From positions 93,057 through 157,056 of the forward strand of contig NZ_JOEM01000019.1 in NCBI RefSeq assembly GCF_000718135.1: a stretch of 64,000 bases of DNA, given 5' to 3'. A program made the translations under genes and the position numbers. Shown one piece after another: positions 8,380-17,825 of the stretch. The notes beneath the pieces were generated by a model. It ran no database searches. It was not told the origin of the DNA and saw only the letters and a program-made list of their open reading frames with translations. Positions within the stretch are counted from its first letter, which is position 1, and the number at the start of each line of letters is the position of its first letter. The stretch comes from Streptomyces cyaneofuscatus. GTDB taxonomy: Bacteria > Actinomycetota > Actinomycetes > Streptomycetales > Streptomycetaceae.

Positions 8380-10484
8380 GCACGCTCACCGACCCCCGTA
8401 CGGCGCTACAGGCGCCGCAGGTCGATCACGGGCCCGCCGGGACCCGCGTCGGCTCCGGGACCCTGGACCCCCGGCTGATGCTCCGGTCCCTGCCCGACGC
8501 GGTACGCAAGCTGGACCCCCGGGTGATGGTGAAGTCCCCGGTGATGTTCGTCGTCCTGATCGGCTCGGTGCTCACCACCGTGCTCGCGGCGCTGGAGCCG
8601 GGCGACTGGTTCGGCTGGGCGATCACCGGCTGGCTCTGGCTCACCACGCTCTTCGCCAATCTGGCGGAGGCGGTCGCGGAGGGGCGTGGGAGGGCGCAGG
8701 CCGAGACCTTGCGCCGGGCCAGGACCGACACCGTCGCCCGCCGCGTCACGGGCTCCGGTTCCGGCTTCGGTGAGGAACGGGTCGCCGGAACGGAGCTGCG
8801 CATCGGGGACCTGGTGGTCTGCGAGGCCGGGGACACCGTCCCCGGGGACGGCGACGTGGTGGAAGGCGTCGCCTCCGTGGACGAGTCCGCCATCACCGGT
8901 GAATCGGCACCGGTCATCCGGGAGTCCGGCGGCGACCGCTCGGCCGTCACCGGCGGTACGAAGGTGCTCTCCGACCGCGTCGTCATCAGGATCACCACCA
9001 AGCCGGGGGAGACGTTCATCGACCGGATGATCGGCCTGGTCGAGGGCGCGGCACGGCAGCGGACGCCCAACGATATCGCCCTGAACATCCTGCTGGCCTC
9101 CCTCACGATCGTCTTCCTGCTGGCCGTCGTCTCGCTCCAGCCGTTCGCGGTGTACGCGGGCGCCGAGCAGTCGATGATCGTGCTGACGGCCCTGCTGGTC
9201 TGCCTGATCCCCACCACCATCGGCGCTCTGCTCTCCGCCATCGGCATCGCGGGCATGGACCGCCTCGTCCAGCGCAACGTGCTGGCCATGTCGGGGCGCG
9301 CGGTCGAGGCGGCGGGCGACGTGTCGACGCTGCTTCTCGACAAGACCGGCACCATCACCCTCGGCAACCGGCAGGCGGCCGCGTTCGTCCCGGTGGCGGG
9401 GGTGAGCGAGGCGGAACTTGCCGGGGCCGCACGCCTCTCCTCGCTCGCCGACGAGACCCCGGAGGGCCGGTCCATCGTCGCCCTCGCGGACGAGCGCCAC
9501 GGGCCGTACGGGCCGGAGGCGCGGGCGGACGGCGCGGAGTGGATCGCCTTCACCGCGCGGACCCGGATGTCCGGGGTGGACCTGGACGACCGCCGGGTCC
9601 GCAAGGGCGCGGCCCGTTCCGTCACCACCTGGGTGCGGAGCCGGGGCGGCGAGGTGCCCGGTGACGCGGGCGAGATCGCGGACCGGATCGCGGCGGCGGG
9701 CGGTACGCCGCTGCTGGTGGCCGTCGAGGACGCGCACGGGACCCGGGTCCTGGGCGTCGTCCACCTCAAGGACGTCGTGAAGGAAGGGATGCGGGAACGG
9801 TTCGGCGAGCTGCGCCGCATGGGCATCCGTACGGTGATGATCACCGGCGACAACCCGCTGACCGCTCGGGCCGTCGCCGAGGAGGCGGGCGTCGACGACT
9901 TCCTGGCCGAGGCCACGCCCGAGGACAAGATGGCCCTCATCAAGCGGGAGCAGGCCGGCGGACGGCTGGTCGCGATGACCGGGGACGGCACCAACGACGC
10001 CCCCGCGCTCGCCCAGGCCGATGTCGGCGTCGCGATGAACACCGGCACCTCGGCCGCCAAGGAGGCCGGGAACATGGTCGACCTGGACTCCGACCCCACC
10101 AAGCTCATCGAGATCGTCCGGATCGGCAAGCAGCTCCTGATCACCCGGGGCGCCCTGACCACGTTCTCCATCGCCAACGACGTGGCCAAGTACTTCGCGA
10201 TCATCCCGGCCATGTTCGCCGTGGCCTACCCGTCGCTGGACCGCCTCAACATCATGCGCCTGGCCTCGCCCGAGTCCGCGATCCTCTCGGCCGTCGTCTT
10301 CAACGCGCTGATCATCGTGGTGCTCGTCCCGCTGGCCCTGAAGGGCGTCCGCTACCGGCCCGCAGGCGCCGACGCGATGCTGCGGCGCAACCTCGGGCTC
10401 TACGGGCTCGGCGGCCTGATCGCCCCCTTCATCGGCATCAAACTCCTCGACCTGCTCATCTCCCTCATCCCCGGAATCGGCTGA
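8376..10484 (+). CDS. kdpB: KdpB, P-type ATPase subunit
   Basis: ATP-hydrolysing subunit of the K+ pump, 702 residues. Visible P-type motifs are ITGES in the actuator domain, DKTGTIT with the phosphorylated Asp322, and [18 protein letters not shown] in the hinge. A KdpB-type membrane segment [16 protein letters not shown] precedes the phosphorylation site. It is coupled to kdpA by a 4-base overlap and followed by kdpC after 6 bases. Confidence 0.97.
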   Translation: MSTLTDPRTALQAPQVDHGPAGTRVGSGTLDPRLMLRSLPDAVRKLDPRVMVKSPVMFVVLIGSVLTTVLAALEPGDWFGWAITGWLWLTTLFANLAEAVAEGRGRAQAETLRRARTDTVARRVTGSGSGFGEERVAGTELRIGDLVVCEAGDTVPGDGDVVEGVASVDESAITGESAPVIRESGGDRSAVTGGTKVLSDRVVIRITTKPGETFIDRMIGLVEGAARQRTPNDIALNILLASLTIVFLLAVVSLQPFAVYAGAEQSMIVLTALLVCLIPTTIGALLSAIGIAGMDRLVQRNVLAMSGRAVEAAGDVSTLLLDKTGTITLGNRQAAAFVPVAGVSEAELAGAARLSSLADETPEGRSIVALADERHGPYGPEARADGAEWIAFTARTRMSGVDLDDRRVRKGAARSVTTWVRSRGGEVPGDAGEIADRIAAAGGTPLLVAVEDAHGTRVLGVVHLKDVVKEGMRERFGELRRMGIRTVMITGDNPLTARAVAEEAGVDDFLAEATPEDKMALIKREQAGGRLVAMTGDGTNDAPALAQADVGVAMNTGTSAAKEAGNMVDLDSDPTKLIEIVRIGKQLLITRGALTTFSIANDVAKYFAIIPAMFAVAYPSLDRLNIMRLASPESAILSAVVFNALIIVVLVPLALKGVRYRPAGADAMLRRNLGLYGLGGLIAPFIGIKLLDLLISLIPGIG

Positions 10485-10490
10485 TCCGCC

Positions 10491-11162
10491 ATGACCCACA
10501 CCTACGCCGGCACCACCGCCCGGCTGCTCGGAGCCGGGCTGCGCGCCCTGCTCGTCCTCACCCTGGTCTGCGGCGTCCTCTACCCGCTGGCCGTCACCGG
10601 AGCGGCCCAGGCCCTCCTTCCCGGCCGGGCCGACGGCTCGGAGATCACCGCCGGCGGCCGTACCGTCGGCTCGGAGCTCATCGGCCAGCGCTACGACCTC
10701 CCGGCACGGAAGGGCGGCGAGGCGCCCGCACCCGACCTCCGGTGGTTCCAGCCCCGCCCGTCCGCCGGGCTCTCCACCAACGGCGTCAACACCCGGTACG
10801 ACCTCCTCGTCTCCGGCGCCTCCAACCTCGCCGGCGACAACGAGGAGCTGATCGGCCGGGTGAAGGCCGCCCAGGAAGCCGTCGTCGCCGACAACTCCGT
10901 ACCGGGCCACCGCGTCCGCCCCCAGGACGTCCCCCCGGACGCCGTCACCTCCTCCGGGTCCGGCCTCGACCCGCACATCTCCCCGGCCTACGCCGAGCTC
11001 CAGGTCCGCCGGGTCGCCGCCCGCAACCACCTGGACGCCGAGCGGGTGGCGGAGCTGGTCGCGCACCACACCGAGGGGCGGACCCTCGGCTTCGTCGGAG
11101 AGCCCCGGGTGAACGTCCTGCGGCTAAACATCGCCCTGCGGGAGCTGGCGGACGCCCGCTGA
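10491..11162 (+). CDS. kdpC: KdpC, accessory subunit of the K+ pump
   Basis: Single-span membrane subunit (223 residues) that assists K+ and ATP binding in KdpFABC. One N-terminal membrane helix (LRALLVLTLVCGVLYPLAVTG) carries the conserved YPLAVTG motif. A periplasm-facing domain follows with GSELIGQ, the family's FQPRPSA, ASNLA, and the SGSGLDPHISPAYAELQVRRVA signature. The gene ends the kdpFABC cluster, and a hairpin lies about 50 bases downstream. Confidence 0.95.
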   Translation: MTHTYAGTTARLLGAGLRALLVLTLVCGVLYPLAVTGAAQALLPGRADGSEITAGGRTVGSELIGQRYDLPARKGGEAPAPDLRWFQPRPSAGLSTNGVNTRYDLLVSGASNLAGDNEELIGRVKAAQEAVVADNSVPGHRVRPQDVPPDAVTSSGSGLDPHISPAYAELQVRRVAARNHLDAERVAELVAHHTEGRTLGFVGEPRVNVLRLNIALRELADAR

Positions 11163-11211
11163 GCGGCCCCACACCGTTCCGCGGGACCGGACCGGCGCCC
11201 GCCTGACCGGT

Positions 11212-11254
11212 CCCTGACGCTGACCTGCCGGAAGCGGGCAGGTCAGCGTCAGGG
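11212..11254 (+). terminator. Hairpin between kdpC and kdpD
   Basis: Perfect 18-base inverted repeat (arms 11212-11229 and 11237-11254) with a 7-base loop, placed 50 bases after the kdpC stop. There is no T run, which is common for Streptomyces hairpin terminators. It probably separates kdpFABC and kdpDE transcripts. Confidence 0.7.
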
Positions 11255-11284
11255 CTGCGTCGATGCCATCAGGGTTGCGTCAAT
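11249..11284 (+). repeat. Two direct repeats 20 bases apart upstream of kdpD
   Basis: The 16-base words TCAGGGCTGCGTCGAT (11249-11264) and TCAGGGTTGCGTCAAT (11269-11284) differ at two positions and start exactly 20 bases apart, about two DNA turns. This arrangement suits a dimeric response regulator such as KdpE. It is about 125 bases upstream of kdpD. Function is inferred. Confidence 0.4.
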
Positions 11285-11409
11285 ACGGCCCCCACCTGCG
11301 CTCCCAGGTCCCGGAGCCACGGATTCGCGGAGTAGCGTCGTGAGCGGCAGCCGCACCCGGCGCCATCGGCCACCGGCACGGACGGCCGCAGGAAGAAGAC
11401 AATGGGGCC

Positions 11410-13959
11410 ATGGGACGCGGCACACTCCGGATCTACCTCGGCGCGGCACCGGGCGTCGGCAAGACGTACGCGATGCTGGCCGAGGCCCACCGCAGGGTCG
11501 AGCGCGGCACCGACTGCGTGGTGGCCCTCGTGGAGCACCACGACCGGCCGCGTACCGAGGTGATGCTGCACGGTCTGGAACAGATCCCGCGTTCCGAGAT
11601 CGACTACCGCTCCGCCGTCTTCACCGAGATGGACGTCGACGCCGTCCTGGAGCGCGCGCCCGCCGTGGCCCTGGTGGACGAACTGGCCCACACCAACGTG
11701 CCCGGCTCCCGCAACGCCAAGCGCTGGCAGGACGTCGAGGAGCTTCTGCGGGCCGGGATCGACGTCATATCCACGGTCAACATCCAGCACCTGGAGTCGC
11801 TGGGCGACGTGGTCGAGTCGATCACCGGCGTACGCCAGCAGGAGACCGTCCCGGACGAGGTGGTGCGCCGGGCCGACCAGATCGAGCTGGTCGACATGTC
11901 GCCCCAGGCGCTGCGCCGCCGGATGGCGCACGGCAACATCTACCAGCCCGACAAGCTGGACGCCGCCCTCTCGAACTACTTCCGCCCCGGCAACCTGACC
12001 GCCCTGCGCGAGCTGGCCCTCCTGTGGACCGCCGACCGGGTCGACGAGTACCTCCAGCAGTACCGGGGCGAGCACAACATCCGCACCACCTGGCAGGCCC
12101 GCGAACGCATCGTCGTCGGCCTCACCGGCGGCCCCGAGGGCCGCACGCTCATCCGCCGCGCCTCCCGGATGGCCGCCAAGGGCTCCGGCAGCGAGATCCT
12201 CGCCGTCTACATCGCGCGCAGCGACGGGCTGACCTCCGCGTCGCCCAAGGAGCTGGCGGTCCAGCGCACCCTGGTCGAGGACGTCGGCGGGACGTTCCAC
12301 CACGTCATCGGCGACGACATCCCCGCCGCCCTCCTGGAGTTCGCCCGCGGCGTCAACGCCACCCAGATCGTGCTGGGCTCCAGCCGCCGCAAGACCTGGC
12401 AGTACATCTACGGCCCCGGAGTCGGCGCCACCGTCGCCCGGGAGTCCGGGCCCGACCTGGACGTCCACATCGTCACCCACGAAGAGGTCGCCAAGGGCCG
12501 TGGCCTGCCCATCGCGCGCGGCGCCCGGCTCGGGCGGGCCCGGATCGTGGGGGGATGGCTGGTGGGCGTCGGGGGGTCCGTTCTGCTCGCCCTGCTTCTG
12601 CTCAGCCTGGAGAACGGCCCCGGCCTCGCCAACGACGTCCTGCTCTTCCTCTTCCTGACCGTCGCCGCGGCGCTGCTCGGCGGATTGCGGCCCGCGCTCG
12701 CCTCGGCCGCCGTCGGCACCCTGCTTCTGAACTACTGGTTCACCCCGCCGACCCATACTCTGACCGTCCAGGACCCGGAGAACTTCGTCGCCATCGTGAT
12801 CTTCTTCGCGGTGGCGGTGGCGGTCTCCTCGGTGGTGGACCTGGCGGCCCGCCGTACCCACCAGGCCGCCCGGCTGCGCGCCGAGTCGGAGATCCTCTCC
12901 TTCCTGGCGGGCAGCGTGCTGCGCGGGGAGACCGCGCTGGACGCGCTGCTGGAGCGGGTCCGCGAGACCTTCGCGATGGAGTCGGTCGCCCTGCTGGAGC
13001 GGGCCAGCGACGTCGACCCGTGGACCTGCGCCGGGTCGGTCGGGCCCGCCCCGGTCGCCCGGCCCGACGACGCGGACGTGGACATGCCGGTCGGCGACAA
13101 CATGGCGCTCGCGCTCTCCGGCCGGGTGCTGCCCGCCGAGGACCGCCGGGTGCTCGGCGCCTTCGCCGCCCAGGCGGCCGTCGTCCTGGACCGCCAGCGC
13201 CTGGTCTCCGAGGCCGACCGGGCCCGCAGGCTCGCCGAGGGCAACCGGATCAGGACCGCGCTGCTCGCCGCCGTCAGCCATGACCTGCGCACCCCGCTCG
13301 CCGGGATCAAGGCCGCCGTCAGCTCGCTGCGCTCCGACGACGTGGCCTGGTCGCCGGAGGACGAGGCAGAGCTCCTCGAAGGCATCGAGGACGGCGCCGA
13401 CCGGCTCGACCACCTGGTCGGCAACCTGCTGGACATGTCCCGCCTCCAGACCGGCACCGTGACCCCGCTGATCCGCGAGATCGACCTCGACGAGGTGGTG
13501 CCGATGGCGCTCGGCGGGGTCCCCGAGGGCAGCGTCGACCTGGACATCCCCGAGACGCTGCCCATGGTCGCCGTCGACCCGGGACTGCTGGAGCGGGTCG
13601 TCGCCAACGTCGTCGAGAACGCCGTCAAGTACAGCCCCGGCGGGGAGCCCATCGCGGTGGCCGCCAGCGCGCACGGCGAACGCGTCGAGCTCCGGGTCGT
13701 CGACCGGGGGCGCGGCGTCCCCGACGAGGCCAAGGAGCGGATCTTCGAGCCCTTCCAGCGGTACGGTGACGCCCCGCGCGGCGCCGGGGTGGGCCTCGGC
13801 CTCGCGGTCTCCCGGGGCTTCGCCGAGGCCATGGGCGGCACCCTGGACGCCGAGGACACGCCTGGTGGCGGGCTGACCATGGTCCTGACGCTGACGGCCG
13901 CACCGGGCCGGGAGCAGGTCCAGGACCGGGCGGCGCTCCCGGCCGAGGCCACCTCATGA
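11410..13959 (+). CDS. kdpD: KdpD, K+/turgor sensor histidine kinase
   Basis: Membrane sensor kinase that controls kdpFABC through KdpE. At 849 residues it is slightly shorter than E. coli KdpD. Order: N-terminal KdpD domain with the Walker-like GAAPGVGKTYAML (about 8-25), a universal-stress-protein-like domain (about 230-355), four closely spaced membrane helices (about 385-480), a GAF-like region, HisKA with His624 in SHDLRTPL, and HATPase_c (NVVENAVKYS, GVGLGLAVS). The universal-stress-like part is the region where nucleotide signals such as c-di-AMP bind KdpD in other bacteria. Gene order kdpFABC-kdpD-kdpE is complete. Confidence 0.95.
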   Translation: MGRGTLRIYLGAAPGVGKTYAMLAEAHRRVERGTDCVVALVEHHDRPRTEVMLHGLEQIPRSEIDYRSAVFTEMDVDAVLERAPAVALVDELAHTNVPGSRNAKRWQDVEELLRAGIDVISTVNIQHLESLGDVVESITGVRQQETVPDEVVRRADQIELVDMSPQALRRRMAHGNIYQPDKLDAALSNYFRPGNLTALRELALLWTADRVDEYLQQYRGEHNIRTTWQARERIVVGLTGGPEGRTLIRRASRMAAKGSGSEILAVYIARSDGLTSASPKELAVQRTLVEDVGGTFHHVIGDDIPAALLEFARGVNATQIVLGSSRRKTWQYIYGPGVGATVARESGPDLDVHIVTHEEVAKGRGLPIARGARLGRARIVGGWLVGVGGSVLLALLLLSLENGPGLANDVLLFLFLTVAAALLGGLRPALASAAVGTLLLNYWFTPPTHTLTVQDPENFVAIVIFFAVAVAVSSVVDLAARRTHQAARLRAESEILSFLAGSVLRGETALDALLERVRETFAMESVALLERASDVDPWTCAGSVGPAPVARPDDADVDMPVGDNMALALSGRVLPAEDRRVLGAFAAQAAVVLDRQRLVSEADRARRLAEGNRIRTALLAAVSHDLRTPLAGIKAAVSSLRSDDVAWSPEDEAELLEGIEDGADRLDHLVGNLLDMSRLQTGTVTPLIREIDLDEVVPMALGGVPEGSVDLDIPETLPMVAVDPGLLERVVANVVENAVKYSPGGEPIAVAASAHGERVELRVVDRGRGVPDEAKERIFEPFQRYGDAPRGAGVGLGLAVSRGFAEAMGGTLDAEDTPGGGLTMVLTLTAAPGREQVQDRAALPAEATS

Positions 13960-14081
13960 CGGACCCGCCGCGCACGGTCCCGCCACCTGACGACGGTCCC
14001 GCCCGCCTGAAGCCCGCCCCCTCCTCCCCGTACAGCCCCTCCCCGTACAGCTCCTCCCGCAGAAAGGCAGGTCCGCGATGA
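13956..14081 (+). CDS. Possible 41-residue coupling ORF between kdpD and kdpE
   Basis: An open frame whose ATG overlaps the kdpD stop (ATGA) and whose TGA overlaps the kdpE start (ATGA). The product would be 41 residues, Pro/Ser-rich with a repeated SPYS element and no hydrophobic helix. It may be a real small protein, or may simply let ribosomes travel from kdpD to kdpE. A chance frame cannot be ruled out. Confidence 0.3.
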   Translation: MTDPPRTVPPPDDGPARLKPAPSSPYSPSPYSSSRRKAGPR

Positions 14082-14770
14082 CCCGGGTGCTTGTGGTCGA
14101 CGACGAGCCGCAGATCGTACGCGCCCTCGTGATCAACCTGAAGGCCCGCAAGTACGAGGTCGACGCCGCGCCCGACGGGGCGACCGCCCTCCAGCTCGCC
14201 GCCGCCCGCCACCCCGACGTCGTGCTCCTGGACCTCGGGCTGCCCGACATGGACGGGGTCGAGGTGATCAAGGGCCTGCGCGGCTGGACCCGGGTCCCGA
14301 TCCTCGTCCTCTCCGCGCGCCACACCTCCGACGAGAAGGTGGAGGCGCTGGACGCGGGCGCCGACGACTACGTCACCAAGCCCTTCGGCATGGACGAGCT
14401 GCTGGCCCGCCTGCGCGCCTCGGTACGCCGCTCGGAACCGGTCGGCCAGGACATCGGCGAGGACCTCGCGATCGTGGAGACGGCCGGCTTCACCGTCGAC
14501 CTGGCGGCCAAGAAGGTGCACCGCGCCGGCCGCGACGTACGGCTGACCCCCACCGAGTGGCACCTGCTGGAGGTCCTCGTCCGCAACGGCGGCCGCCTGG
14601 TCAGCCAGAAACAGCTCCTCCAGGAGGTCTGGGGGCCCTCCTACGGCACCGAGACCAACTATCTGCGGGTCTACATGGCCCAGCTCCGCCGCAAGCTGGA
14701 GGCGGACCCCTCGCACCCCCGCCACTTCGTCACCGAGCCGGGCATGGGCTACCGCTTCGAGCGTGACTGA
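14078..14770 (+). CDS. kdpE: KdpE, OmpR-family response regulator
   Basis: Transcription activator of kdpFABC, phosphorylated by KdpD. At 230 residues it has a receiver domain with Asp52 in LLDLGLPD and KPFGMDELLARL, then an OmpR-type winged helix with LTPTEWHLLEVLVRNGG and LRRKLEADPSHPRHFVTEPGMGYRF. The start has AGAAAGGCAGG upstream. It lies 118 bases after kdpD, bridged by a short frame that overlaps both genes. Confidence 0.93.
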   Translation: MTRVLVVDDEPQIVRALVINLKARKYEVDAAPDGATALQLAAARHPDVVLLDLGLPDMDGVEVIKGLRGWTRVPILVLSARHTSDEKVEALDAGADDYVTKPFGMDELLARLRASVRRSEPVGQDIGEDLAIVETAGFTVDLAAKKVHRAGRDVRLTPTEWHLLEVLVRNGGRLVSQKQLLQEVWGPSYGTETNYLRVYMAQLRRKLEADPSHPRHFVTEPGMGYRFERD

Positions 14771-14845
14771 CGCTCACCGGCTCACCCTTTCGAGTGGTCC
14801 ACCCAGGCCTCAGTACACAGCCCGCAGGACCGGTACCCTTCGGGT

Positions 14846-15262
14846 ATGAGTGCTGTTCCCCGACACGAGAAGGCCGGCAGGGCGGAGAGGCCTTCCGGGC
14901 GCTTCCGCCGTATGCTCGACCGGCTCTCCAGTTCCCAGGAGGACCTGGAGTCCCAGGAGCTGCGGGAGGACACCCAGGCCACCGGGTGCACCCGGATATC
15001 CGAGTGCACCGACCGCCAGATCGTGAAGGTGGCTGGTACGTTGCGGACCGTCACCCTCCGACCCCGTGCCGGAGTGCCCGCCCTGGAGGCGGAGCTCTTC
15101 GACGGCACCGAGCCGCTGGACGTGGTCTGGCTGGGCCGGCGCTCCATCGTCGGCATAGAGCCCGGCCGCCGGATCATCGCCTCGGGCCGGGTCGCCATGA
15201 GTCACGGGCGCCGGGTGCTGTTCAACCCCACATACGAACTCCGACCGCTCGGCAAGGAGTAG
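14846..15262 (+). CDS. OB-fold nucleic-acid-binding-like protein
   Basis: Protein of 138 residues. The first 45 are charged and likely flexible. The rest matches the short OB-fold proteins of actinobacteria: a beta-barrel sequence with VAGTLRTVTLRP, AELFDGTEPLDVVWLGRRSI, GIEPGRRIIASGRVA and FNPTYELRPL. The role is unknown; the family usually lies next to a DUF3159 gene, as here. The DUF3159 gene starts 3 bases after the stop, so they are co-transcribed. Confidence 0.75.
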   Translation: MSAVPRHEKAGRAERPSGRFRRMLDRLSSSQEDLESQELREDTQATGCTRISECTDRQIVKVAGTLRTVTLRPRAGVPALEAELFDGTEPLDVVWLGRRSIVGIEPGRRIIASGRVAMSHGRRVLFNPTYELRPLGKE

Positions 15263-15265
15263 CCG

Positions 15266-16072
15266 GTGACGTCTCTCGACAAGCCGACGTCCGAAACGGA
15301 CCAGCCTCACCCCACCGACCGGCAGAGCGCCGGCGGAAGGCACGCCGCCCAGCAGGACGCCGCGTCGAAGGCGGTCACCGAAGCCGCCCTCTTCGAGGCC
15401 TTCGGCGGCGTGCGCGGCATGGTGGAGACAGTCCTGCCCGGGCTGCTCTTCGTCACGATCTTCACGATCAACAAGGACCTGCACATCTCGGCCATCGCGG
15501 CCCTGGCCGTCTCCCTGGCCCTGGTCGCCGTACGGCTGATCCGCCGGGACACCGTGAAGCACGCCTTCAGCGGCGTCTTCGGGGTCGCCTTCGGTGTCGT
15601 CTTCGCGATGATGACGGGCAACGCCAAGGACTTCTACCTGCCGGGCATGCTCTACACCCTGGGGCTGGCCGTCGCCTACCTGGGCACCGCCGCCGCAGGC
15701 GTACCGCTGATCGGCCTCATCCTGGGCCCGGTCTTCAAGGAGAACCTCTCCTGGCGGACGCGTAACCCGGGCCGGAAGAAGGCGTACACGAAGGCCAGTT
15801 ACGCCTGGGGCCTCATCCTGCTCACCAAGTGCGCGATCCTCTTCCCGCTGTATTGGTGGGCCGACACCACGCAGTTCGGCTGGGTGCTGATCGCGCTCAA
15901 GATCCCGCCGTTCCTGCTCGCGGTCTACCTGACCTGGGTCTTCCTGGCGAAGGCTCCGCCGCCCATCGACGTCTTCGCCGAGATGGAGGCCGAGGAGAAG
16001 GCCGCGGAGCAGGCCGAGAAAGACCATAAGGCCGAGCAGGCCGCGGCGGCTCTCCGCAACCCGGAGGCGTAA
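15266..16072 (+). CDS. DUF3159 family membrane protein
   Basis: Integral membrane protein of 268 residues, function unknown. After a polar N-terminus (1-45) come about six hydrophobic segments, e.g. VLPGLLFVTIFTINKDLHI, FGVVFAMMTGNAKDFYLPG and WGLILLTKCAILFPLYWW. The C-terminus (about 232-268) is a charged helix rich in Glu, Lys and Ala. The short spacing links it to the OB-fold gene. It ends at a strong two-way hairpin, and the two TrkA genes converge on it. Confidence 0.8.
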   Translation: MTSLDKPTSETDQPHPTDRQSAGGRHAAQQDAASKAVTEAALFEAFGGVRGMVETVLPGLLFVTIFTINKDLHISAIAALAVSLALVAVRLIRRDTVKHAFSGVFGVAFGVVFAMMTGNAKDFYLPGMLYTLGLAVAYLGTAAAGVPLIGLILGPVFKENLSWRTRNPGRKKAYTKASYAWGLILLTKCAILFPLYWWADTTQFGWVLIALKIPPFLLAVYLTWVFLAKAPPPIDVFAEMEAEEKAAEQAEKDHKAEQAAAALRNPEA

Positions 16073-16083
16073 GGACGTAAAAG

Positions 16084-16123
16084 GAAGGGCCCGTAACCGC
16101 TGTTGTGCGGTTACGGGCCCTTC
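16084..16123. terminator. Bidirectional terminator between the DUF3159 gene and the trkA pair
   Basis: Perfect 17-base inverted repeat (arms 16084-16100 and 16107-16123) with a 6-base TGTTGT loop. T-rich bases follow on the plus strand and a TTCCTTTTACG tract follows on the minus strand. It sits between convergent genes and should stop transcription both ways. Confidence 0.88.
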
Positions 16124-16155
16124 TTATGTTCACGCGTCAGCTCTACGGCTGCGCG

Positions 16156-16836
16156 TCAGTCGTCGGACGACAGATCGCGGCGGACCGACAACAGGTCCTC
16201 CAACTGCTCCTCGCGCGCCTGGGCCGCCACGAACAGCAGCTCATCACCGGCCTCCAGGGACTCCTCGGGGCTCGGCGTCAGCACCCGCGTCCCCCGGATG
16301 ATGGTGACCAGCGAGGTGTCCTCGGGCCACGCCACATCACCGACCCGGGTCCCGGCCAGCGCCGACTCCGGCGGCAGCGTCAGCTCCACCAGGTTGGCGT
16401 CGCCGTGGCTGAAGCGCAACAGCCGGACCAGATCGCCGACGCTCACCGCCTCCTCCACCAGGGCCGACATCAGCCGCGGGGTCGAGACCGCGACATCGAC
16501 GCCCCAGGACTCGTTGAAGAGCCACTCGTTCTTCGGGTGGTTGACCCGCGCCACCACGCGCGGCACGCCGTACTCGGTCTTCGCGAGCAGCGAGACGACC
16601 AGGTTCACCTTGTCGTCGCCCGTCGCCGCGATCACCACGTTGCAGCGCTGCAGGGCCGCCTCGTCCAGCGAGGTGATCTCGCAGGCGTCCGCGAGCAGCC
16701 ATTCCGCCGACGGGACCCGCTCCACCGAGATGGCGCTGGGCGCCTTGTCGATGAGCAGCACCTCGTGCCCGTTCTCCAGGAGTTCGGTGGCGATGGAACG
16801 GCCCACCGCGCCCGCTCCGGCAATCGACACACGCAT
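16156..16836 (-). CDS. TrkA-family K+ uptake regulatory subunit (CeoC-like)
   Basis: RCK-type cytoplasmic gating subunit of a Trk/Ktr potassium system, 226 residues. The N-terminal Rossmann fold begins MRVSIAGAGAVGRSIA, a GxGxxG nucleotide-binding loop, with an acidic residue at the end of beta 2 (VLLIDK). The C-terminal half (about 140-220) is an RCK_C domain (LVELTLPPESALAGTRV), a fold that binds c-di-AMP in some homologues. I chose the ATG at 16836, which overlaps the stop of the upstream TrkA gene by ATGA and gives the expected N-terminus. No Trk membrane subunit is encoded nearby. Confidence 0.88.
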   Translation of the reverse strand: MRVSIAGAGAVGRSIATELLENGHEVLLIDKAPSAISVERVPSAEWLLADACEITSLDEAALQRCNVVIAATGDDKVNLVVSLLAKTEYGVPRVVARVNHPKNEWLFNESWGVDVAVSTPRLMSALVEEAVSVGDLVRLLRFSHGDANLVELTLPPESALAGTRVGDVAWPEDTSLVTIIRGTRVLTPSPEESLEAGDELLFVAAQAREEQLEDLLSVRRDLSSDD

Positions 16837-17504
16837 CAATGACCGCCCTCCTCGGGACCCTCGGCGAAGGCCTCTTCGACCTTGGCGATCTCGTCCGTAC
16901 GCATCATCACGTGGACCAGGTCGCCCTCCTGCAGGACGGTCTGCGACGTCGGCAGGATGGCCTCGCCCAGCCGGGTGAGGAAGGCGACGCGGACGCCGGT
17001 CTGCTCCTGGAGCGTGCTGATCCGGTGGCCGATCCACGACGGTGTCGTGTGCACCTCGGCGAGCTGCACACCCCCGCTCGGATCGCGCCACAGCGGCTCC
17101 GCGCCCGACGGCAGCAGCCGCCGCAGCATCTGGTCCGCCGTCCAGCGGACCGTCGCCACGGTGGGAATGCCGAGCCGCTGGTACACCTCGGCCCGCTTCG
17201 GGTCGTAGATGCGGGCCGCGACGTTCTCGATGGAGAACATCTCGCGGGCCACGCGGGCCGCGATGATGTTGGAGTTGTCGCCGCTGCTTACCGCGGCGAA
17301 CGCCCCGGCGTCCTCGATGCCCGCCTCGCGGAGGGTGTCCTGATCGAAGCCGACCCCGGTGACCCGGCGACCGCCGAATCCGGACCCGAGACGGCGGAAG
17401 GCCGTGGGGTCCTGGTCGATCACCGCGACCGTGTGGCCCTGCTGCTCCAGGGTCTGTGCGAGAGCGGCTCCGACGCGCCCGCAGCCCATGATGACGATGT
17501 GCAC
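16836..17504 (-). CDS. TrkA-family K+ uptake regulatory subunit (CeoB-like)
   Basis: First gene of a two-gene trkA operon, 222 residues. The Rossmann loop is VIMGCGRVGAALA with VIDQDP after beta 2, followed by an RCK_C domain (about 140-215, AEVHTTPSWIGHRIS). It pairs with the downstream paralogue, as CeoB and CeoC do in mycobacteria; such pairs sense NAD(H) or nucleotides and gate K+ uptake. The 4-base overlap with the next gene argues for joint translation. It is divergent from the KimA-like gene across a 321-base gap. Confidence 0.88.
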   Translation of the reverse strand: MHIVIMGCGRVGAALAQTLEQQGHTVAVIDQDPTAFRRLGSGFGGRRVTGVGFDQDTLREAGIEDAGAFAAVSSGDNSNIIAARVAREMFSIENVAARIYDPKRAEVYQRLGIPTVATVRWTADQMLRRLLPSGAEPLWRDPSGGVQLAEVHTTPSWIGHRISTLQEQTGVRVAFLTRLGEAILPTSQTVLQEGDLVHVMMRTDEIAKVEEAFAEGPEEGGH

Positions 17505-17825
17505 CGTTCGCCTACCTCGCCGTCCTGGTCGTCCGGCTGACCTGCGAAAACACGCTGCTCACACTTCTCTCTCAGCTTGCCGGGCAAACAACGGGGCAAC
17601 GGCTTCGGCGTTGCCCGGGGATGAGCTTATGCCGCTGGGGGGCCGCTGTTTCCTCCGAGTGTGCGTTGCCCCGGACACATGGGCAAAGGGGGAGTAAAGG
17701 CGCTGCGCCGGTCGCAAGGATTGCGTTAAGGATTACGGCTGATTTCTGCTCCCGCCGCAGGAGAGCGGGGTGCCACGGCGATCAGGCGTCCTCGACCGGT
17801 ACGGGCTCCGCTTACGATCCTCAGC
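17505..17825. promoter_or_regulatory. 321-base divergent promoter region between trkA pair and kimA
   Basis: No gene is supported. A hairpin GGGCAACG-(7)-CGTTGCCC lies at 17594-17616, and the word CGTTGCCC(C) recurs near 17667. I looked for the conserved elements of the ydaO-type c-di-AMP riboswitch, which controls kimA in Bacillus, and did not recognise them. Confidence 0.5.

Noticed and set aside
17505..17825. c-di-AMP (ydaO) riboswitch upstream of kimA
   Set aside because: Expected from Bacillus, but the conserved riboswitch core elements are not recognisable; only a short hairpin is present.
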